Positions 26,591 through 35,293 of a stretch of DNA of 64,000 bases are shown here, in pieces; the first letter of the stretch is position 1; each line of letters starts with the position of its first letter. Made by a program: the position numbers and the translations under genes. The DNA is from Verrucomicrobiota bacterium (GTDB lineage: Bacteria > Verrucomicrobiota > Verrucomicrobiia > Verrucomicrobiales > Verrucomicrobiaceae), in NCBI GenBank assembly GCA_025360015.1, contig JANYCZ010000036.1, forward strand, positions 124,001-188,000, given 5' to 3'. The notes beneath the pieces are model-generated. The model had not been told where the DNA came from. It did not search any database and was given only the letters and a program-made list of their open reading frames with translations.

Positions 26591-28067
26591 GGGCCCTCAA
26601 ATCCAGGCAGATCACCCGGGCACCCGACTTTCGCAGCAGATCCTGTGACTGCTGGCGCACATAGAGAAGGCCATGGCTGAGAGCGGGCAGACTCCAGGTA
26701 TTGAGTGCATAGAACGGCTGGGCTTGAGCCAGTACCTTGGCTCCTGCCGGACTCAGATCGAGCCAATGCAGCGAACCGGTTTCGCCGAGGCAGAGAAAGG
26801 CACCATCGGCTCTAAGCAGGCTGGCGCGCAGGATGCTGAGGCGGGTGGGGTTGGCGCGGCCGCTTTGCTTGCTGAATTCGGCATCCTCCCATTCGATATG
26901 CTGCTCCCACACTTCCGCGCCGGTGTCGGAATTCACGCAGACGAGACGCGACTTGGGCTCTGTCTCGCCGTCGATGGCATAGAGATGGCCGTCGTGATAC
27001 ACTGGATTCATCCAATGCACGGCGAACTTCTTGGACTGCCAGACTTCCTTGGCCTGAAACTCCGCGTCATACTCGACCATCACGCCGCCAAGCGGGCGGC
27101 CCTTCGGGTACGCGGTCGTGACGAAGGCGCGGTTTTTCTCTGGAATGACGACGGGTGAAGTGCCGATGGCCTGGATGTAGTCCTCGCTGCGCCAGGGAAA
27201 TTTGGAGTGCAGTTTTCCACTCGCGGGATCAATGCACATGAGGCCGCCGGTGGCGGGATCGCTCTCGCCGCCAGCATAGATGAGCACTTTAGTCTGTCCA
27301 TGGAGCATGGCGGGAATGGGAGACGCGTAGCTTGCGCCCCAGGCGTCTTCGAGGGTCCACACGACCTTGCCGCTTTGCAGATCAAACGCGGCTACACACA
27401 CGCCTGCTTCGGCGAGCCGCTGCTTGCGATCACGCAATCCTTCGTTGTCTTCAATCAAGGCTTTTTTGCCGCCTACATTCAAGATCACGCGCCCGTCGAG
27501 AATCAGGGGGGTGCCACCTGCGCCGAAGAAATCCTGCGGCACGTTGTATTCTTTGCGCAGATCATGCTGCCACAGCGGCCTGCCCGTTTTCAAATCGAAC
27601 GCGCGCAACTCCGCCGTCACACCCAAGGTGATGACGATGCCGTCTGCGATCACGGGACTGCCGCGCGGACCATTGCCAAAACCGTAGCGGTCGTGATATG
27701 AGATCGGATAATCCTGTGACCAGAACCGCTTGCCGGTTTCGCGATGCAGGCACTCGATGGTTTCCTTCCCTTCGAGCGCATGGAAGATCACACAGAAGTC
27801 GCCGCTGATAGCGGGTGAGTTGTAAGCCTCTCCCATTTGCACTTCCCACACCGGCTTGGGCTCGTTCTGCTGCCACGTTTTGAGCAGATGAGTCTCCGGT
27901 GAGTGAGCGTCATTCGTCGGGCCGAGCACGCGGGGCCAGTCGCTCGTTTTTGCATCTGCCGCCAGCGGCTTCGGTACGGCATGAAAGGTCAGCCGGTCAA
28001 ACGCCTCCTGCGCAGAGCCGACGCGCAGGGCCAGAAGAGACAGAAACAGGATCGACGATTTGTGCAT
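26586..28067 (-). CDS. Secreted PQQ-like beta-propeller protein (BamB-like)
   Basis: 493 residues with a signal peptide (ILFLSLLALRVGSAQ). Repeats with tryptophan docking follow: WPRVLGPTNDAHSPE, KPVWEVQMGEAYNSPAI, KTGRPLWQHDLRKEYNVP, SGKVVWTLEDAWGASYASPI. These are PQQ-binding-like blades, an eight-bladed propeller. In PVC bacteria such proteins are numerous and their roles unknown; BamB itself assists outer-membrane assembly. The N-terminal WPRVLGPTND block is typical of the PVC versions. Probably periplasmic, protein- or ligand-binding. Confidence 0.85.
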   Translation of the reverse strand: MHKSSILFLSLLALRVGSAQEAFDRLTFHAVPKPLAADAKTSDWPRVLGPTNDAHSPETHLLKTWQQNEPKPVWEVQMGEAYNSPAISGDFCVIFHALEGKETIECLHRETGKRFWSQDYPISYHDRYGFGNGPRGSPVIADGIVITLGVTAELRAFDLKTGRPLWQHDLRKEYNVPQDFFGAGGTPLILDGRVILNVGGKKALIEDNEGLRDRKQRLAEAGVCVAAFDLQSGKVVWTLEDAWGASYASPIPAMLHGQTKVLIYAGGESDPATGGLMCIDPASGKLHSKFPWRSEDYIQAIGTSPVVIPEKNRAFVTTAYPKGRPLGGVMVEYDAEFQAKEVWQSKKFAVHWMNPVYHDGHLYAIDGETEPKSRLVCVNSDTGAEVWEQHIEWEDAEFSKQSGRANPTRLSILRASLLRADGAFLCLGETGSLHWLDLSPAGAKVLAQAQPFYALNTWSLPALSHGLLYVRQQSQDLLRKSGARVICLDLRAP

Positions 28068-28090
28068 GAGGTGCTATGCTAGCCACAGCC

Positions 28091-28258
28091 ATGAAGAACG
28101 CCACTCTGATCCTCGCTGCCATCTGCGCTCTGAGTTCCTGTGCCAGTGGGCACCAAGGTGGCGGCACTGCTTCCCGGAACGCGACTCAGGGCTCGAAGGA
28201 TAACACCGCGTTTTCCTGGCTGAGCACGACGTCTGTGCCGCAGACGGTGTCGCGCTGA
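28091..28258 (+). CDS. Small lipoprotein
   Basis: 55 residues. MKNATLILAAICALSSCASG is a short signal peptide ending in a lipobox-like LSSC, so the cysteine would carry the lipid. The mature part is only about 38 residues, rich in Ser, Thr and Gly, with no known domain. It is divergent from the propeller gene with a 23-base gap and lies 108 bases before hemQ. Codon use and the clear lipobox suggest a real gene. Confidence 0.6.
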   Translation: MKNATLILAAICALSSCASGHQGGGTASRNATQGSKDNTAFSWLSTTSVPQTVSR

Positions 28259-28366
28259 AGGCCGTTCTCAGAGGAGGGGGTGAAAAATGGCACAGCAAAA
28301 GCCAAGGATCGTCCGTTGAGCCGTCGGATTTCCGGCGTATGTCATTGGCAACCTTCCATCAACCTC

Positions 28367-29224
28367 ATGCTCATTCCGACCTCTTTCCCCACATCCACCG
28401 GCCCTGCTGAATCGAAACCGCTGATTTCCGAGGAGGGCTGGGTGGTGCAGCACCTGTTTTTCACGATTGATCATGGCTACTGGGCGGCGCTGACGCCAGA
28501 GGAACGCCAGGAGCGCCGCGAGAACTTCACGCGCACGATTGAAGCGATTCGCAAGCATCCCGGCACGCAGTTGCTCGCGTTTGCGATGGTGTCGCCGAAG
28601 TCGGAGCTGGGGTTCATGCTACTGACGCCGGATTTGCACGACTCGCAGCGCTTTGAAAAGCAGATCAACCTGGCGCTGGGCCCGGACGTGCTGACGCCGA
28701 CCTACAGCTATCTTTCCATGACGGAGTGGACCGAGTACACGCAGTCCGAAGAAGAGTTCAAGGCGCAGATCGAGAAGGCGGAAAGTCTGACTCCCGGCAC
28801 GGAGGCCTTCGACAAACGTGTGACGGAATGGAAGAGCCACATGACGAAGTACTTCAACGATCGTCTCTACCCGAACATGCCCGACTGGCAGATCTTCTGT
28901 TTCTACCCGATGAGCAAGCGCCGCAGCGTGGGCGCGAACTGGTATGCCAATGATTTTGCCAAGCGCCGTGAACTCATGGGCGGCCACGCCAAAACGGGCC
29001 GCAAATACGCCGGCAAGGTGCGCCAGCTCATCTCCGGCTCCACGGGGCTCGACAGCCACGAGTGGGGCGTGACGCTCTTCGCGCACGACATGGTGCAGAT
29101 CAAAAACATCGTCTATGAGATGCGCTTCGATGAAGTCACCACGCAGTATGGTGAATTTGGCGACTTCTACATCGGCATTCAGCCTCCGACGGGTGAACTC
29201 CTGCAGCGGGTGATGCTGAGTTGA
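28367..29224 (+). CDS. hemQ: Coproheme decarboxylase HemQ (chlorite dismutase family)
   Basis: 285 residues. The signature GGHAKTGRKYAGKVRQ contains the proximal His, followed by STGLDSHEWGVTLFAHD, YEMRFDEVTTQYGEFGDFY. This is the HemQ/ChdC pattern, not true chlorite dismutase. It converts coproheme to heme b in the coproporphyrin-dependent route used by Gram-positive and PVC bacteria. I chose ATG 28367 since the 29 residues encoded before it look unlike the family. No other heme gene is next to it. Confidence 0.93.
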   Translation: MLIPTSFPTSTGPAESKPLISEEGWVVQHLFFTIDHGYWAALTPEERQERRENFTRTIEAIRKHPGTQLLAFAMVSPKSELGFMLLTPDLHDSQRFEKQINLALGPDVLTPTYSYLSMTEWTEYTQSEEEFKAQIEKAESLTPGTEAFDKRVTEWKSHMTKYFNDRLYPNMPDWQIFCFYPMSKRRSVGANWYANDFAKRRELMGGHAKTGRKYAGKVRQLISGSTGLDSHEWGVTLFAHDMVQIKNIVYEMRFDEVTTQYGEFGDFYIGIQPPTGELLQRVMLS

Positions 29225-29255
29225 TTTCAGTGGCCTGATGGCTATTATCCACTGC

Positions 29256-29504
29256 ATGACAGCCACTCTTCCAGCTCCGGTTGCCGAGATCAAAGGCCGC
29301 ATCGACGAGCTTTCCCCGCAGGATCGTCTCCTGCTGGACGAAGTGCTCCGTGTTGAAGGGGAAAATGGTCAATGGGATGCCCTTGCCTGGCCTTGGGATT
29401 TGCTGGCAAAACGCAAGGCCGCTTTGGAATGTGGCGAGAGCCGCGCCCTTCCTCTGGAGGAGGTCGCAGGCCGCCTCCGTGCGCGTAGAGCAGCTAGATC
29501 ATGA
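29256..29504 (+). CDS. Antitoxin-like protein (addiction module component type)
   Basis: 82 residues, acidic. It follows the pattern of the putative addiction module component family: IDELSPQDRLLLDEVLR, a WPWDLLAKRKAALECGES middle, and an ALPLEEVAGRLRARRA tail. ATG 29256 is preferred to 29238. Its stop overlaps the toxin start by four bases (ATGA). Confidence 0.75.
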   Translation: MTATLPAPVAEIKGRIDELSPQDRLLLDEVLRVEGENGQWDALAWPWDLLAKRKAALECGESRALPLEEVAGRLRARRAARS

Positions 29505-29818
29505 AAGTCACGGTTGATCTCGCGGCCGAGAAGGACATTGCAGAGATTGCTGATTTTTACGATCAACAGGAACTTGGGCTGGGCGCTGAGGTGGAAGTCT
29601 TCCTCATTGAATCTCTTGCACTGCTGGAAACTTTGGCTGGTATTCATCCCTGCAACCGCGGGATTTACCGTCAGGTGATTTCGCGCGGCAGGTTTCCGTA
29701 TTTTGTCGTTTACTATGAGATGTTGACGCGTTCAGAGGTGCTGGTACGTGCGGTGCAGGATCATCGTCGCGATTCGCACGACATCGCCGATAAAATCGAC
29801 GACCGTTTCCCCAACTAG
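29501..29818 (+). CDS. ParE/RelE-superfamily toxin
   Basis: 105 residues. [18 protein letters not shown] and the strand [12 protein letters not shown] with [12 protein letters not shown] are typical of ParE-like toxins, which poison gyrase, or RelE-like mRNA cutters. It is the second member of a pair with a 4-base overlap. Unusually, it ends only two bases before thiG, so the toxin pair lies upstream of a metabolic gene and may share its transcript. Confidence 0.85.
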   Translation: MKVTVDLAAEKDIAEIADFYDQQELGLGAEVEVFLIESLALLETLAGIHPCNRGIYRQVISRGRFPYFVVYYEMLTRSEVLVRAVQDHRRDSHDIADKIDDRFPN

Positions 29819-29820
29819 CA

Positions 29821-30603
29821 ATGCCAAATCAGCCCCTCACCATCGCCAATCGTCAGTTCAACTCCCGTCTCATGCTGGGCACGGGCAAATTCGCCAGCGG
29901 TGAGCTGATGCGGGATGCCATCGTGGCCTCGGAAACGGAAATCGTGACCGTAGCACTGCGTCGGGCCGATTTGACGGGGAAAGGCGATCCTTTTGCCAAC
30001 ATTCTCGATTTCATCCCAAAAAACGTCCTCCTGCTGCCAAACACCAGCGGGGCGATGAATGCGGAGGAGGCGGTGCGCCTAGCCCGGCTGGCCGTGGCGG
30101 CGGGGCTGCCGAATTGGGTAAAACTAGAGATCCATCCAGACCCACGCTACCTCCTGCCGGATCCGATTGAAACGCTGAAGGCGGCCGAAATCCTCGTGAA
30201 GGAGGGTTTCATCGTCCTCCCCTACATCAATGCCGATCCCGTTTTGGCCCGCCGTTTGCAGGATGTGGGCACAGCGACGGTGATGCCGCTGGGGTCACCC
30301 ATTGGCTCACATCAGGGCATTGCGACGCGGCGAATGATCGAAATCATCATCACCCAGGCCACCGTGCCCGTCGTGGTGGATGCCGGGATCGGGGCACCCA
30401 GCCATGCCGCCGAGGCCTTTGAAATGGGGGCGGACGCCGTGCTAGTGAACACGGCCATCGCCGTGGCGGCCGACCCCGTGCGGATGGCACAGGCCTTCAA
30501 AATGGCCGTAGAGGCCGGACGCAGCGCCTTTGAGATCGGCCTGAGCGAGGGTGCTGAGGAGGCTTCAGCCACCAGCCCGCTGACCACTTTTCTGTATCAG
30601 TAG
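29821..30603 (+). CDS. thiG: Thiazole synthase ThiG
   Basis: 260 residues, the usual length. The TIM barrel shows [16 protein letters not shown] at the start, [17 protein letters not shown] with the Schiff-base lysine, [12 protein letters not shown] and [20 protein letters not shown] for phosphate binding. It forms the thiazole ring of thiamine from deoxyxylulose phosphate, a glycine-derived imine and ThiS thiocarboxylate. ThiS, ThiF and ThiH are not nearby, so the pathway genes must be elsewhere. Confidence 0.96.
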   Translation: MPNQPLTIANRQFNSRLMLGTGKFASGELMRDAIVASETEIVTVALRRADLTGKGDPFANILDFIPKNVLLLPNTSGAMNAEEAVRLARLAVAAGLPNWVKLEIHPDPRYLLPDPIETLKAAEILVKEGFIVLPYINADPVLARRLQDVGTATVMPLGSPIGSHQGIATRRMIEIIITQATVPVVVDAGIGAPSHAAEAFEMGADAVLVNTAIAVAADPVRMAQAFKMAVEAGRSAFEIGLSEGAEEASATSPLTTFLYQ

Positions 30604-30621
30604 CCTGAAAAAAGGCTCATT

Positions 30622-30705
30622 TCAGCCCTTCACCAAGTAAGTAAAAACGATGATACCGCAGAAAAGCAGGGCGGCTGCGACACACATTCCAGTAAAGATG
30701 ACCAT
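30622..30705 (-). CDS. Possible tiny membrane protein
   Basis: 27 codons on the minus strand between thiG and rpsN: MVIFTGMCVAAALLFCGIIV then FTYLVKG. It forms one hydrophobic helix with a basic end, as tiny membrane proteins do. No ribosome binding site is clear, and it could be chance in a short intergenic region. Confidence 0.25.
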   Translation of the reverse strand: MVIFTGMCVAAALLFCGIIVFTYLVKG

Positions 30706-30795
30706 AGTGATTGGGCATTTAGCGTGAAATAGAGCGTTCGCCAGTAGAAATTTTTTCTTGCGAAATGAGCGCTTTGGGCCAGACTCCGCGCCCCT

Positions 30796-31065
30796 ATGGC
30801 AAAAACATGCTGGCTCGAGCGCGACAAGCGCAAACGTAAAACCGTCGAAAAGTACGCTAAACTCCGTGCTGAACTCAAGGAGAAAGGCGATTTCGTCGGT
30901 CTCTCCATGCTTCCTCGTGATGCAAGCCCGACACGTCTCATCAACCGCTGCCGTGTTACCGGCCGTCGTCGCGCGTTCATTCGCCGCTTCCAGATGTCCC
31001 GTATGACCTTCCGCGAACTCGCCTCCCAAGGGATGATTCCCGGGGTGACGAAGTCCAGCTGGTAG
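30796..31065 (+). CDS. rpsN: 30S ribosomal protein S14, zinc-free form
   Basis: 89 residues. [20 protein letters not shown] at the start and [19 protein letters not shown] at the end are S14. The CxxC pairs of the zinc-binding short form are absent, so this is the longer C-minus type. It binds 16S rRNA in the head of the small subunit. The gene stands alone, not in a ribosomal operon. A hairpin (31081-31107) follows. Confidence 0.95.
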   Translation: MAKTCWLERDKRKRKTVEKYAKLRAELKEKGDFVGLSMLPRDASPTRLINRCRVTGRRRAFIRRFQMSRMTFRELASQGMIPGVTKSSW

Positions 31066-31080
31066 AATTCCGTCCGAACT

Positions 31081-31107
31081 TGCAGCCAGGGGCTTTCTCT
31101 GGCTGCA
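31081..31107 (+). terminator. Hairpin after rpsN
   Basis: TGCAGCCAG (31081-31089) pairs perfectly with CTGGCTGCA (31099-31107) around a nine-base loop. It lies 15 bases after the rpsN stop and 26 bases before the next start. No T run follows, so it may be a weak terminator or an mRNA end stabiliser. Confidence 0.45.
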
Positions 31108-31133
31108 TGGAGAGGCGGCGCGTATCTTCTTTG

Positions 31134-31385
31134 ATGCCTACCTACTCCTACATCGCTGACGACCCTGAAAAGGGATGCACTGCTTGCCGCAGAGGCTTTG
31201 ACCTGCGCCGACCGCTCAGCAGACCCGCGCTTGAGGTCTGCCCGTTGTGCAGGCAGCCGGTCAAAAAACTCATTTCCGGTTTTAACACACCGAAGATCAC
31301 CAAAACCCTCTCCGTTTCCGACGCTAAGGCCGCCGGCTTCACCATCCTCGAAAAACGATGCGATGGAAATTACGAGAAGCTGTGA
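31134..31385 (+). CDS. FmdB-like zinc ribbon protein
   Basis: 83 residues. PTYSYIADDPEKGCTACRRG and LEVCPLCRQPVKKLIS form a zinc ribbon with two CxxC pairs, like the FmdB/CxxC_CxxC_SSSS family. These tiny proteins are widespread and their role is not known. I used ATG 31134; the ORF extends upstream without family sequence. It may be co-transcribed with rpsN and the CNNM gene, 20 bases downstream. Confidence 0.8.
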   Translation: MPTYSYIADDPEKGCTACRRGFDLRRPLSRPALEVCPLCRQPVKKLISGFNTPKITKTLSVSDAKAAGFTILEKRCDGNYEKL

Positions 31386-31405
31386 ACGCCTGATCGCGCC
31401 ACCTC

Positions 31406-32803
31406 ATGACCCATTTGATCGCCAATGCCTCTGCTGAACTCGTACGTGAGTGGAGTTTTACCTCTGCAGAAGTCTTCTGGCAGGCCGTCATCGTACTGGC
31501 CATCGTGCTGCTGAACGCCTTCTTTGTGGCGGCGGAGTTCGCCATCGTCAAAGTAAGAGACAGTCAGCTCACGGCCGCCATTGAAGACGGTACACGGGGT
31601 GCCAAGTTTGCGCAAACCGTGACACGCAACCTGGACGCCTACCTCTCTGCGGGGCAGCTGGGCATCACGCTGACCAGCATCGCGCTGGGGATTTTCGGCG
31701 AGCCGTTTGTGGCCGTCGTCGTGCAGCCCATGCTGTTCAAATTGGGCATCGTCAATGAGACCGTCATCCGCTGGACCTCCATCGGCATCGCCTACGCCAT
31801 GGTCACCTACCTGCACGTCGTGCTGGGAGAGCAGACGCCCAAGGTGGTCGCTATCCGCAAATCCCTGCAAACCGCGCTGCTGATCGCGCGGCCGCTGCAC
31901 CTCTTTTACATCGTGCTGAAGCCGGCGATCTGGATTCTCAGTGCCAGCACGAACGTGGTCCTCCGCTTCCTGGGCATTACGGCCGTTTCCGAGCACGAGA
32001 TCGCCCATTCTGAAGAAGAGCTGCGCCACATCGTGGCTGAAAGTCAGAAGTCCAAGGAGGTGACGGAAACCGAGAAGGACATTCTGCTCAACGCCCTCGC
32101 CCTCAATGACCGCTGCGTGCGCGATGTGATGACGCCGCGCAACCAAGTGGTCTCGCTGGATGCGGATGAAACCTTTGAGGTCAATCTCAAAATTGCCATC
32201 GACTCCAAGCACACGCGGTATCCGCTCGTCGAAGGGCATCTCGACCACGCTGTCGGTACCATCCACATCAAGGATCTGCTCGGCCTCATCGGCAAACCGC
32301 AGCCGGACCTACGCAAGATCAAACGCGAACTGCAGATGGTGCCGGAAATGATGCCCATCGACAAACTGCTGCGCTTCTTCCTCGACAAGCATGTGCATGT
32401 AGCCCTCGCCGTTGATGAATTTGGCGGCGCGGTTGGCATTGTGACGCTGGACAACGTGCTCGAAGAAATCGTGGGGGATATTCAGGACGAATTTGACCAC
32501 GAGGTTAGCGAGTTCCGCCGCATCAACGAAAGCGAATTCACCGTCGAAGGCGTCTACAACCTCTACGAACTGGCCGACCAGACCGGCATCGACCTCGACA
32601 GCGACGAGGTCACCACGATCGGCGGCTATGTCACGCATCTCCTCGGCCACCTGCCCAAGGTGGGTGAGAAAGTGATCATTGAAGACTATGAGGTGACCAC
32701 CTCGAAGGCGGACCTCCGGCGTGTGCTGCAACTGCACTTCAAGCGCCTTTCGACCATTGCGGATGAAACCGCAGCGGCTGATGCAACGCCGGAAGGCGTG
32801 TGA
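31406..32803 (+). CDS. CNNM / CBS / CorC-HlyC domain transporter (hemolysin family)
   Basis: 465 residues. An N-terminal CNNM (DUF21) membrane domain (VIVLAIVLLNAFFVAAEFAI, then AGQLGITLTSIALGIFGEPF) is followed by two CBS domains (VRDVMTPRNQVVSLDADETF and VALAVDEFGGAVGIVTLDNV) and a CorC_HlyC domain at the end (VEGVYNLYELADQTGIDLDS). Such proteins are linked to magnesium export and resistance; the hemolysin name is historical. The CBS pair probably senses ATP or Mg. Confidence 0.93.
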   Translation: MTHLIANASAELVREWSFTSAEVFWQAVIVLAIVLLNAFFVAAEFAIVKVRDSQLTAAIEDGTRGAKFAQTVTRNLDAYLSAGQLGITLTSIALGIFGEPFVAVVVQPMLFKLGIVNETVIRWTSIGIAYAMVTYLHVVLGEQTPKVVAIRKSLQTALLIARPLHLFYIVLKPAIWILSASTNVVLRFLGITAVSEHEIAHSEEELRHIVAESQKSKEVTETEKDILLNALALNDRCVRDVMTPRNQVVSLDADETFEVNLKIAIDSKHTRYPLVEGHLDHAVGTIHIKDLLGLIGKPQPDLRKIKRELQMVPEMMPIDKLLRFFLDKHVHVALAVDEFGGAVGIVTLDNVLEEIVGDIQDEFDHEVSEFRRINESEFTVEGVYNLYELADQTGIDLDSDEVTTIGGYVTHLLGHLPKVGEKVIIEDYEVTTSKADLRRVLQLHFKRLSTIADETAAADATPEGV

Positions 32804-32809
32804 GGTGAT

Positions 32810-33844
32810 TCACGCAAAGGCCGCCGCATCCGCTACAAACGCATCCACGTCCGCTTCAGTGGTGCGCCATGAGCACATCAGACGTGAGCCGCCGCCGATG
32901 AAGCTGTAGAACACCCAGCCGCGATCCTTGAGGCCTTCCTTCATCCGGTCCGGCAGCTTGGCAAACACTGCATTGGCATCCACCGGGTAAAGAATTTGCA
33001 CACCTGGAAGATGGCCCAAGGCATCCGAGAGGCGTCTGGCCAGGGAGTTGCCGTTTTGGGCATGCCTGCGCCAGGTTTCATCGCTCAAAATGCGCAGCCA
33101 CTGCGCGGAGATGAAGCGCATCTTTGAGCAAAGCTGCCCTGCCTGCTTGCAGCGGTAGGCAAACTCCTGGGAGAGCTCTTTGTTGAAGAACACCACGGCT
33201 TCTGTCACCGCCATGCCGAGCTTGGTGCCGCCGCAGCACAGCACATCGACCCCGGCACGCCAGGTGATGTCAGCCGGCGCGCAGTTCAACCCGGTCAGCG
33301 CATTGAAGAACCGCGCGCCATCCATGTGAATTGACAGGCCATGCTGTTTCGCGACAGCACCGAGGCCTTTGACTTCACCTGGACGATACACCGTGCCTAG
33401 TTCCGTGCTCTGACTGATGCTCAGGGCGCGAGGCTTGGGGAAATGCACGTCGCTGCGGCTCGTCGCCAGACGCACGACATCGGCGGGGTCCAGTTTACCC
33501 AGCGGACTGCGGGCGAGCAGGATCTTTGAGCCGTGGCTGAAAAATTCCGGAGCACCGCACTCGTCCGTCTCCACATGCGCCTCCTGCGCGGTGATGATGC
33601 TGTGATAGCTCTGGCACAGCGTGGCGAGCGAGAGCGAATTCGCTGCGGTGCCGTTGAAGACGAAGTACACATCGCAGTCCGTCTCGAAAAAGTGCCGGAA
33701 CATCTCGCAGGCCTCGGCGGTGGTGGAGTCGGCCCCATAGCTGGGCTGATAGCCGGTGTTGGCTTCTTCCAGCCCCTGCCAGGCTTCAGGACAAATGCCG
33801 GAGGTGTTGTCCGAGGCGAAGTGGTATTTGATTTCAGCGCTCAT
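32810..33844 (-). CDS. Low-specificity threonine aldolase family protein
   Basis: 344 residues of the fold type I PLP family: ASDNTSGICPEAWQGLEEAN at the start, NGTAANSLSLATL, IHMDGARFFNAL and CCGGTKLGMAVTEAVVFF with the PLP lysine. It splits threonine or allo-threonine into glycine and acetaldehyde. The stop is seven bases from the CNNM stop (convergent), and the start overlaps the MauE-like gene by four bases. Confidence 0.9.
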   Translation of the reverse strand: MSAEIKYHFASDNTSGICPEAWQGLEEANTGYQPSYGADSTTAEACEMFRHFFETDCDVYFVFNGTAANSLSLATLCQSYHSIITAQEAHVETDECGAPEFFSHGSKILLARSPLGKLDPADVVRLATSRSDVHFPKPRALSISQSTELGTVYRPGEVKGLGAVAKQHGLSIHMDGARFFNALTGLNCAPADITWRAGVDVLCCGGTKLGMAVTEAVVFFNKELSQEFAYRCKQAGQLCSKMRFISAQWLRILSDETWRRHAQNGNSLARRLSDALGHLPGVQILYPVDANAVFAKLPDRMKEGLKDRGWVFYSFIGGGSRLMCSWRTTEADVDAFVADAAAFA

Positions 33845-34251
33845 GCGTTTGCTTTCGGCTTTCCAAACACTGCCAGCACGACTCCCGCGACGAGCAGCAG
33901 TACATCACGCAGGAGGAGATCTTGATAGCTGGAAGTGGCATCTGCGTGGCCGAAGCAGCCGCAGCGAATGTCGATGCCGCGCCACCATGAAAGGCCGATG
34001 GCCGCCAAAAAAAGCAGCAGCGATCCATTCAAGATCAGCAGGCCGCCGGAGCGGAGCAGGCCGCACATCACCGCCAGTCCGGCGAAGATTTCCAGCCAAG
34101 GCAGCCCCATGGCCAGCCATGCGGCCCAGGGATCTCCCAGCAGATCGAAGCTGCGAATGTCATCGAGAAATGACATGGGGTCCGCCACTTTCAAAATGCC
34201 GGCGTACACAAAGACGCCGCCGAAAAAGAAGTGAAGGAGAAGTCTCAGCAT
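33841..34251 (-). CDS. MauE/DoxX-like membrane protein
   Basis: 136 residues with four membrane helices. FFFGGVFVYAGILKVADPMS at the start and RCGCFGHADATSSYQDLLLR near residue 100 match the MauE family of redox-associated membrane proteins; CGCFG is the conserved cysteine motif. These help form disulfides or supply electrons for periplasmic proteins. Its stop overlaps the aldolase start (ATGA). The AlgJ-like gene is 13 bases upstream. Confidence 0.85.
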   Translation of the reverse strand: MLRLLLHFFFGGVFVYAGILKVADPMSFLDDIRSFDLLGDPWAAWLAMGLPWLEIFAGLAVMCGLLRSGGLLILNGSLLLFLAAIGLSWWRGIDIRCGCFGHADATSSYQDLLLRDVLLLVAGVVLAVFGKPKANA

Positions 34252-34264
34252 GGGATGGCCAAAG

Positions 34265-35293
34265 TTACGGCACCAGTTCCGTCATCGGCAACAGAATGAT
34301 GACCAGCTTCTTGTCTTCGTAGCTTTCTCCCGGCCGGGGCATGTCCCGGACATCCAGGGGGCGGCCTAGCAAGGTGGCAAGCTGGGTGATAAAGCCGGCG
34401 CTCGGCGGTGAGCCGCCACCGCCAAAGCTGAGCCGCGCATCATCATACACACGCATCAGTTCACCCCCGTGCAGCACGATTGGGGATTTGCCGCTGGGCT
34501 CTATGCCTTGAATGGAAATCAGGTCGGCGGTTTCTTCTCCCATTAGCTTCGCGGCATGCATTCGATCCAGCCGGAGAGCCAGATCTCCTGCGTCCGCACG
34601 TTCGAGGATCGTGGCATTGATGACGGGGGTTTCCGTGCTGCTCAGGCGCGGAAATTTTTCCTGCACATGCTTGTTCACCGCCAGGGCTACGCCCTTCATG
34701 GCTTCAGGAGTCCAGTGGCTGTCATGGGAAAAGAACACCGGCTGCTTGTCGCGGAACACCCACAGTGCCTCGGTCATGTCGAGCACATCGACGCCCGCCG
34801 CTTTCAATTCAGCCAGTTTGCCTGCTTCATCTTTCAGACGCAGCACATCCAGATAGCGGCCGGGCCGGATCTGCTCGGGGTAAAGCGTAGCACGGTCTGG
34901 GATGGTGATCACGAGCAGCGGCGTGTCCTGCGCTTTGAGCTGTGCCGCCAGTTTGATCAAACCGGAGTGCACGTCGTTGCCGGGGCGTCGGGCATGCGCC
35001 AGGCGGTCGAGTTCAAGCTGGTCAAAGAGCCAGCCTTCACGTCCGAGAAACACGGCGCGGTTGCCTTCCGTCAGCCCGTGCATCAACAGCCACTGCATGC
35101 CGCTGCGCACCGTGGCGGCGGCGAGATTGGTCTTGGATGGTGTGAAGCGGGACGCGACTTCAAACAGCAGCGGAATGGCCAGCAGCAGGGCAAACACACG
35201 CACGATGTTCAGCGCCGCCTTGGGGCTCAATTCAGGCTCAGGCGGCGCGATGGCGCGCTTCAAAGGGGTGATGGGAGGCGGCGTCGGTTTCAT
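34265..35293 (-). CDS. AlgJ/AlgX-like SGNH acyltransferase-family protein
   Basis: 342 residues. One N-terminal helix (VRVFALLLAIPLLFEVASRF) anchors it. FLGREGWLFDQLEL is the opening of the AlgJ/AlgX SGNH domain, ITIPDRATLYPEQI follows, and FFSHDSHWTPEAMKGVALAV holds the DxHW catalytic pair. The family adds acetyl groups to alginate and other exported polysaccharides, usually with an MBOAT partner. Its start overlaps the stop of the MBOAT-like gene by four bases (ATGA). Confidence 0.75.
   Translation of the reverse strand: MKPTPPPITPLKRAIAPPEPELSPKAALNIVRVFALLLAIPLLFEVASRFTPSKTNLAAATVRSGMQWLLMHGLTEGNRAVFLGREGWLFDQLELDRLAHARRPGNDVHSGLIKLAAQLKAQDTPLLVITIPDRATLYPEQIRPGRYLDVLRLKDEAGKLAELKAAGVDVLDMTEALWVFRDKQPVFFSHDSHWTPEAMKGVALAVNKHVQEKFPRLSSTETPVINATILERADAGDLALRLDRMHAAKLMGEETADLISIQGIEPSGKSPIVLHGGELMRVYDDARLSFGGGGSPPSAGFITQLATLLGRPLDVRDMPRPGESYEDKKLVIILLPMTELVP

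Noticed and set aside
30602-30617. Small hairpin AGCCT-N6-AGGCT at the end of thiG as a terminator
   Set aside because: The stem is only five bases and no T run follows; not reported as a terminator.
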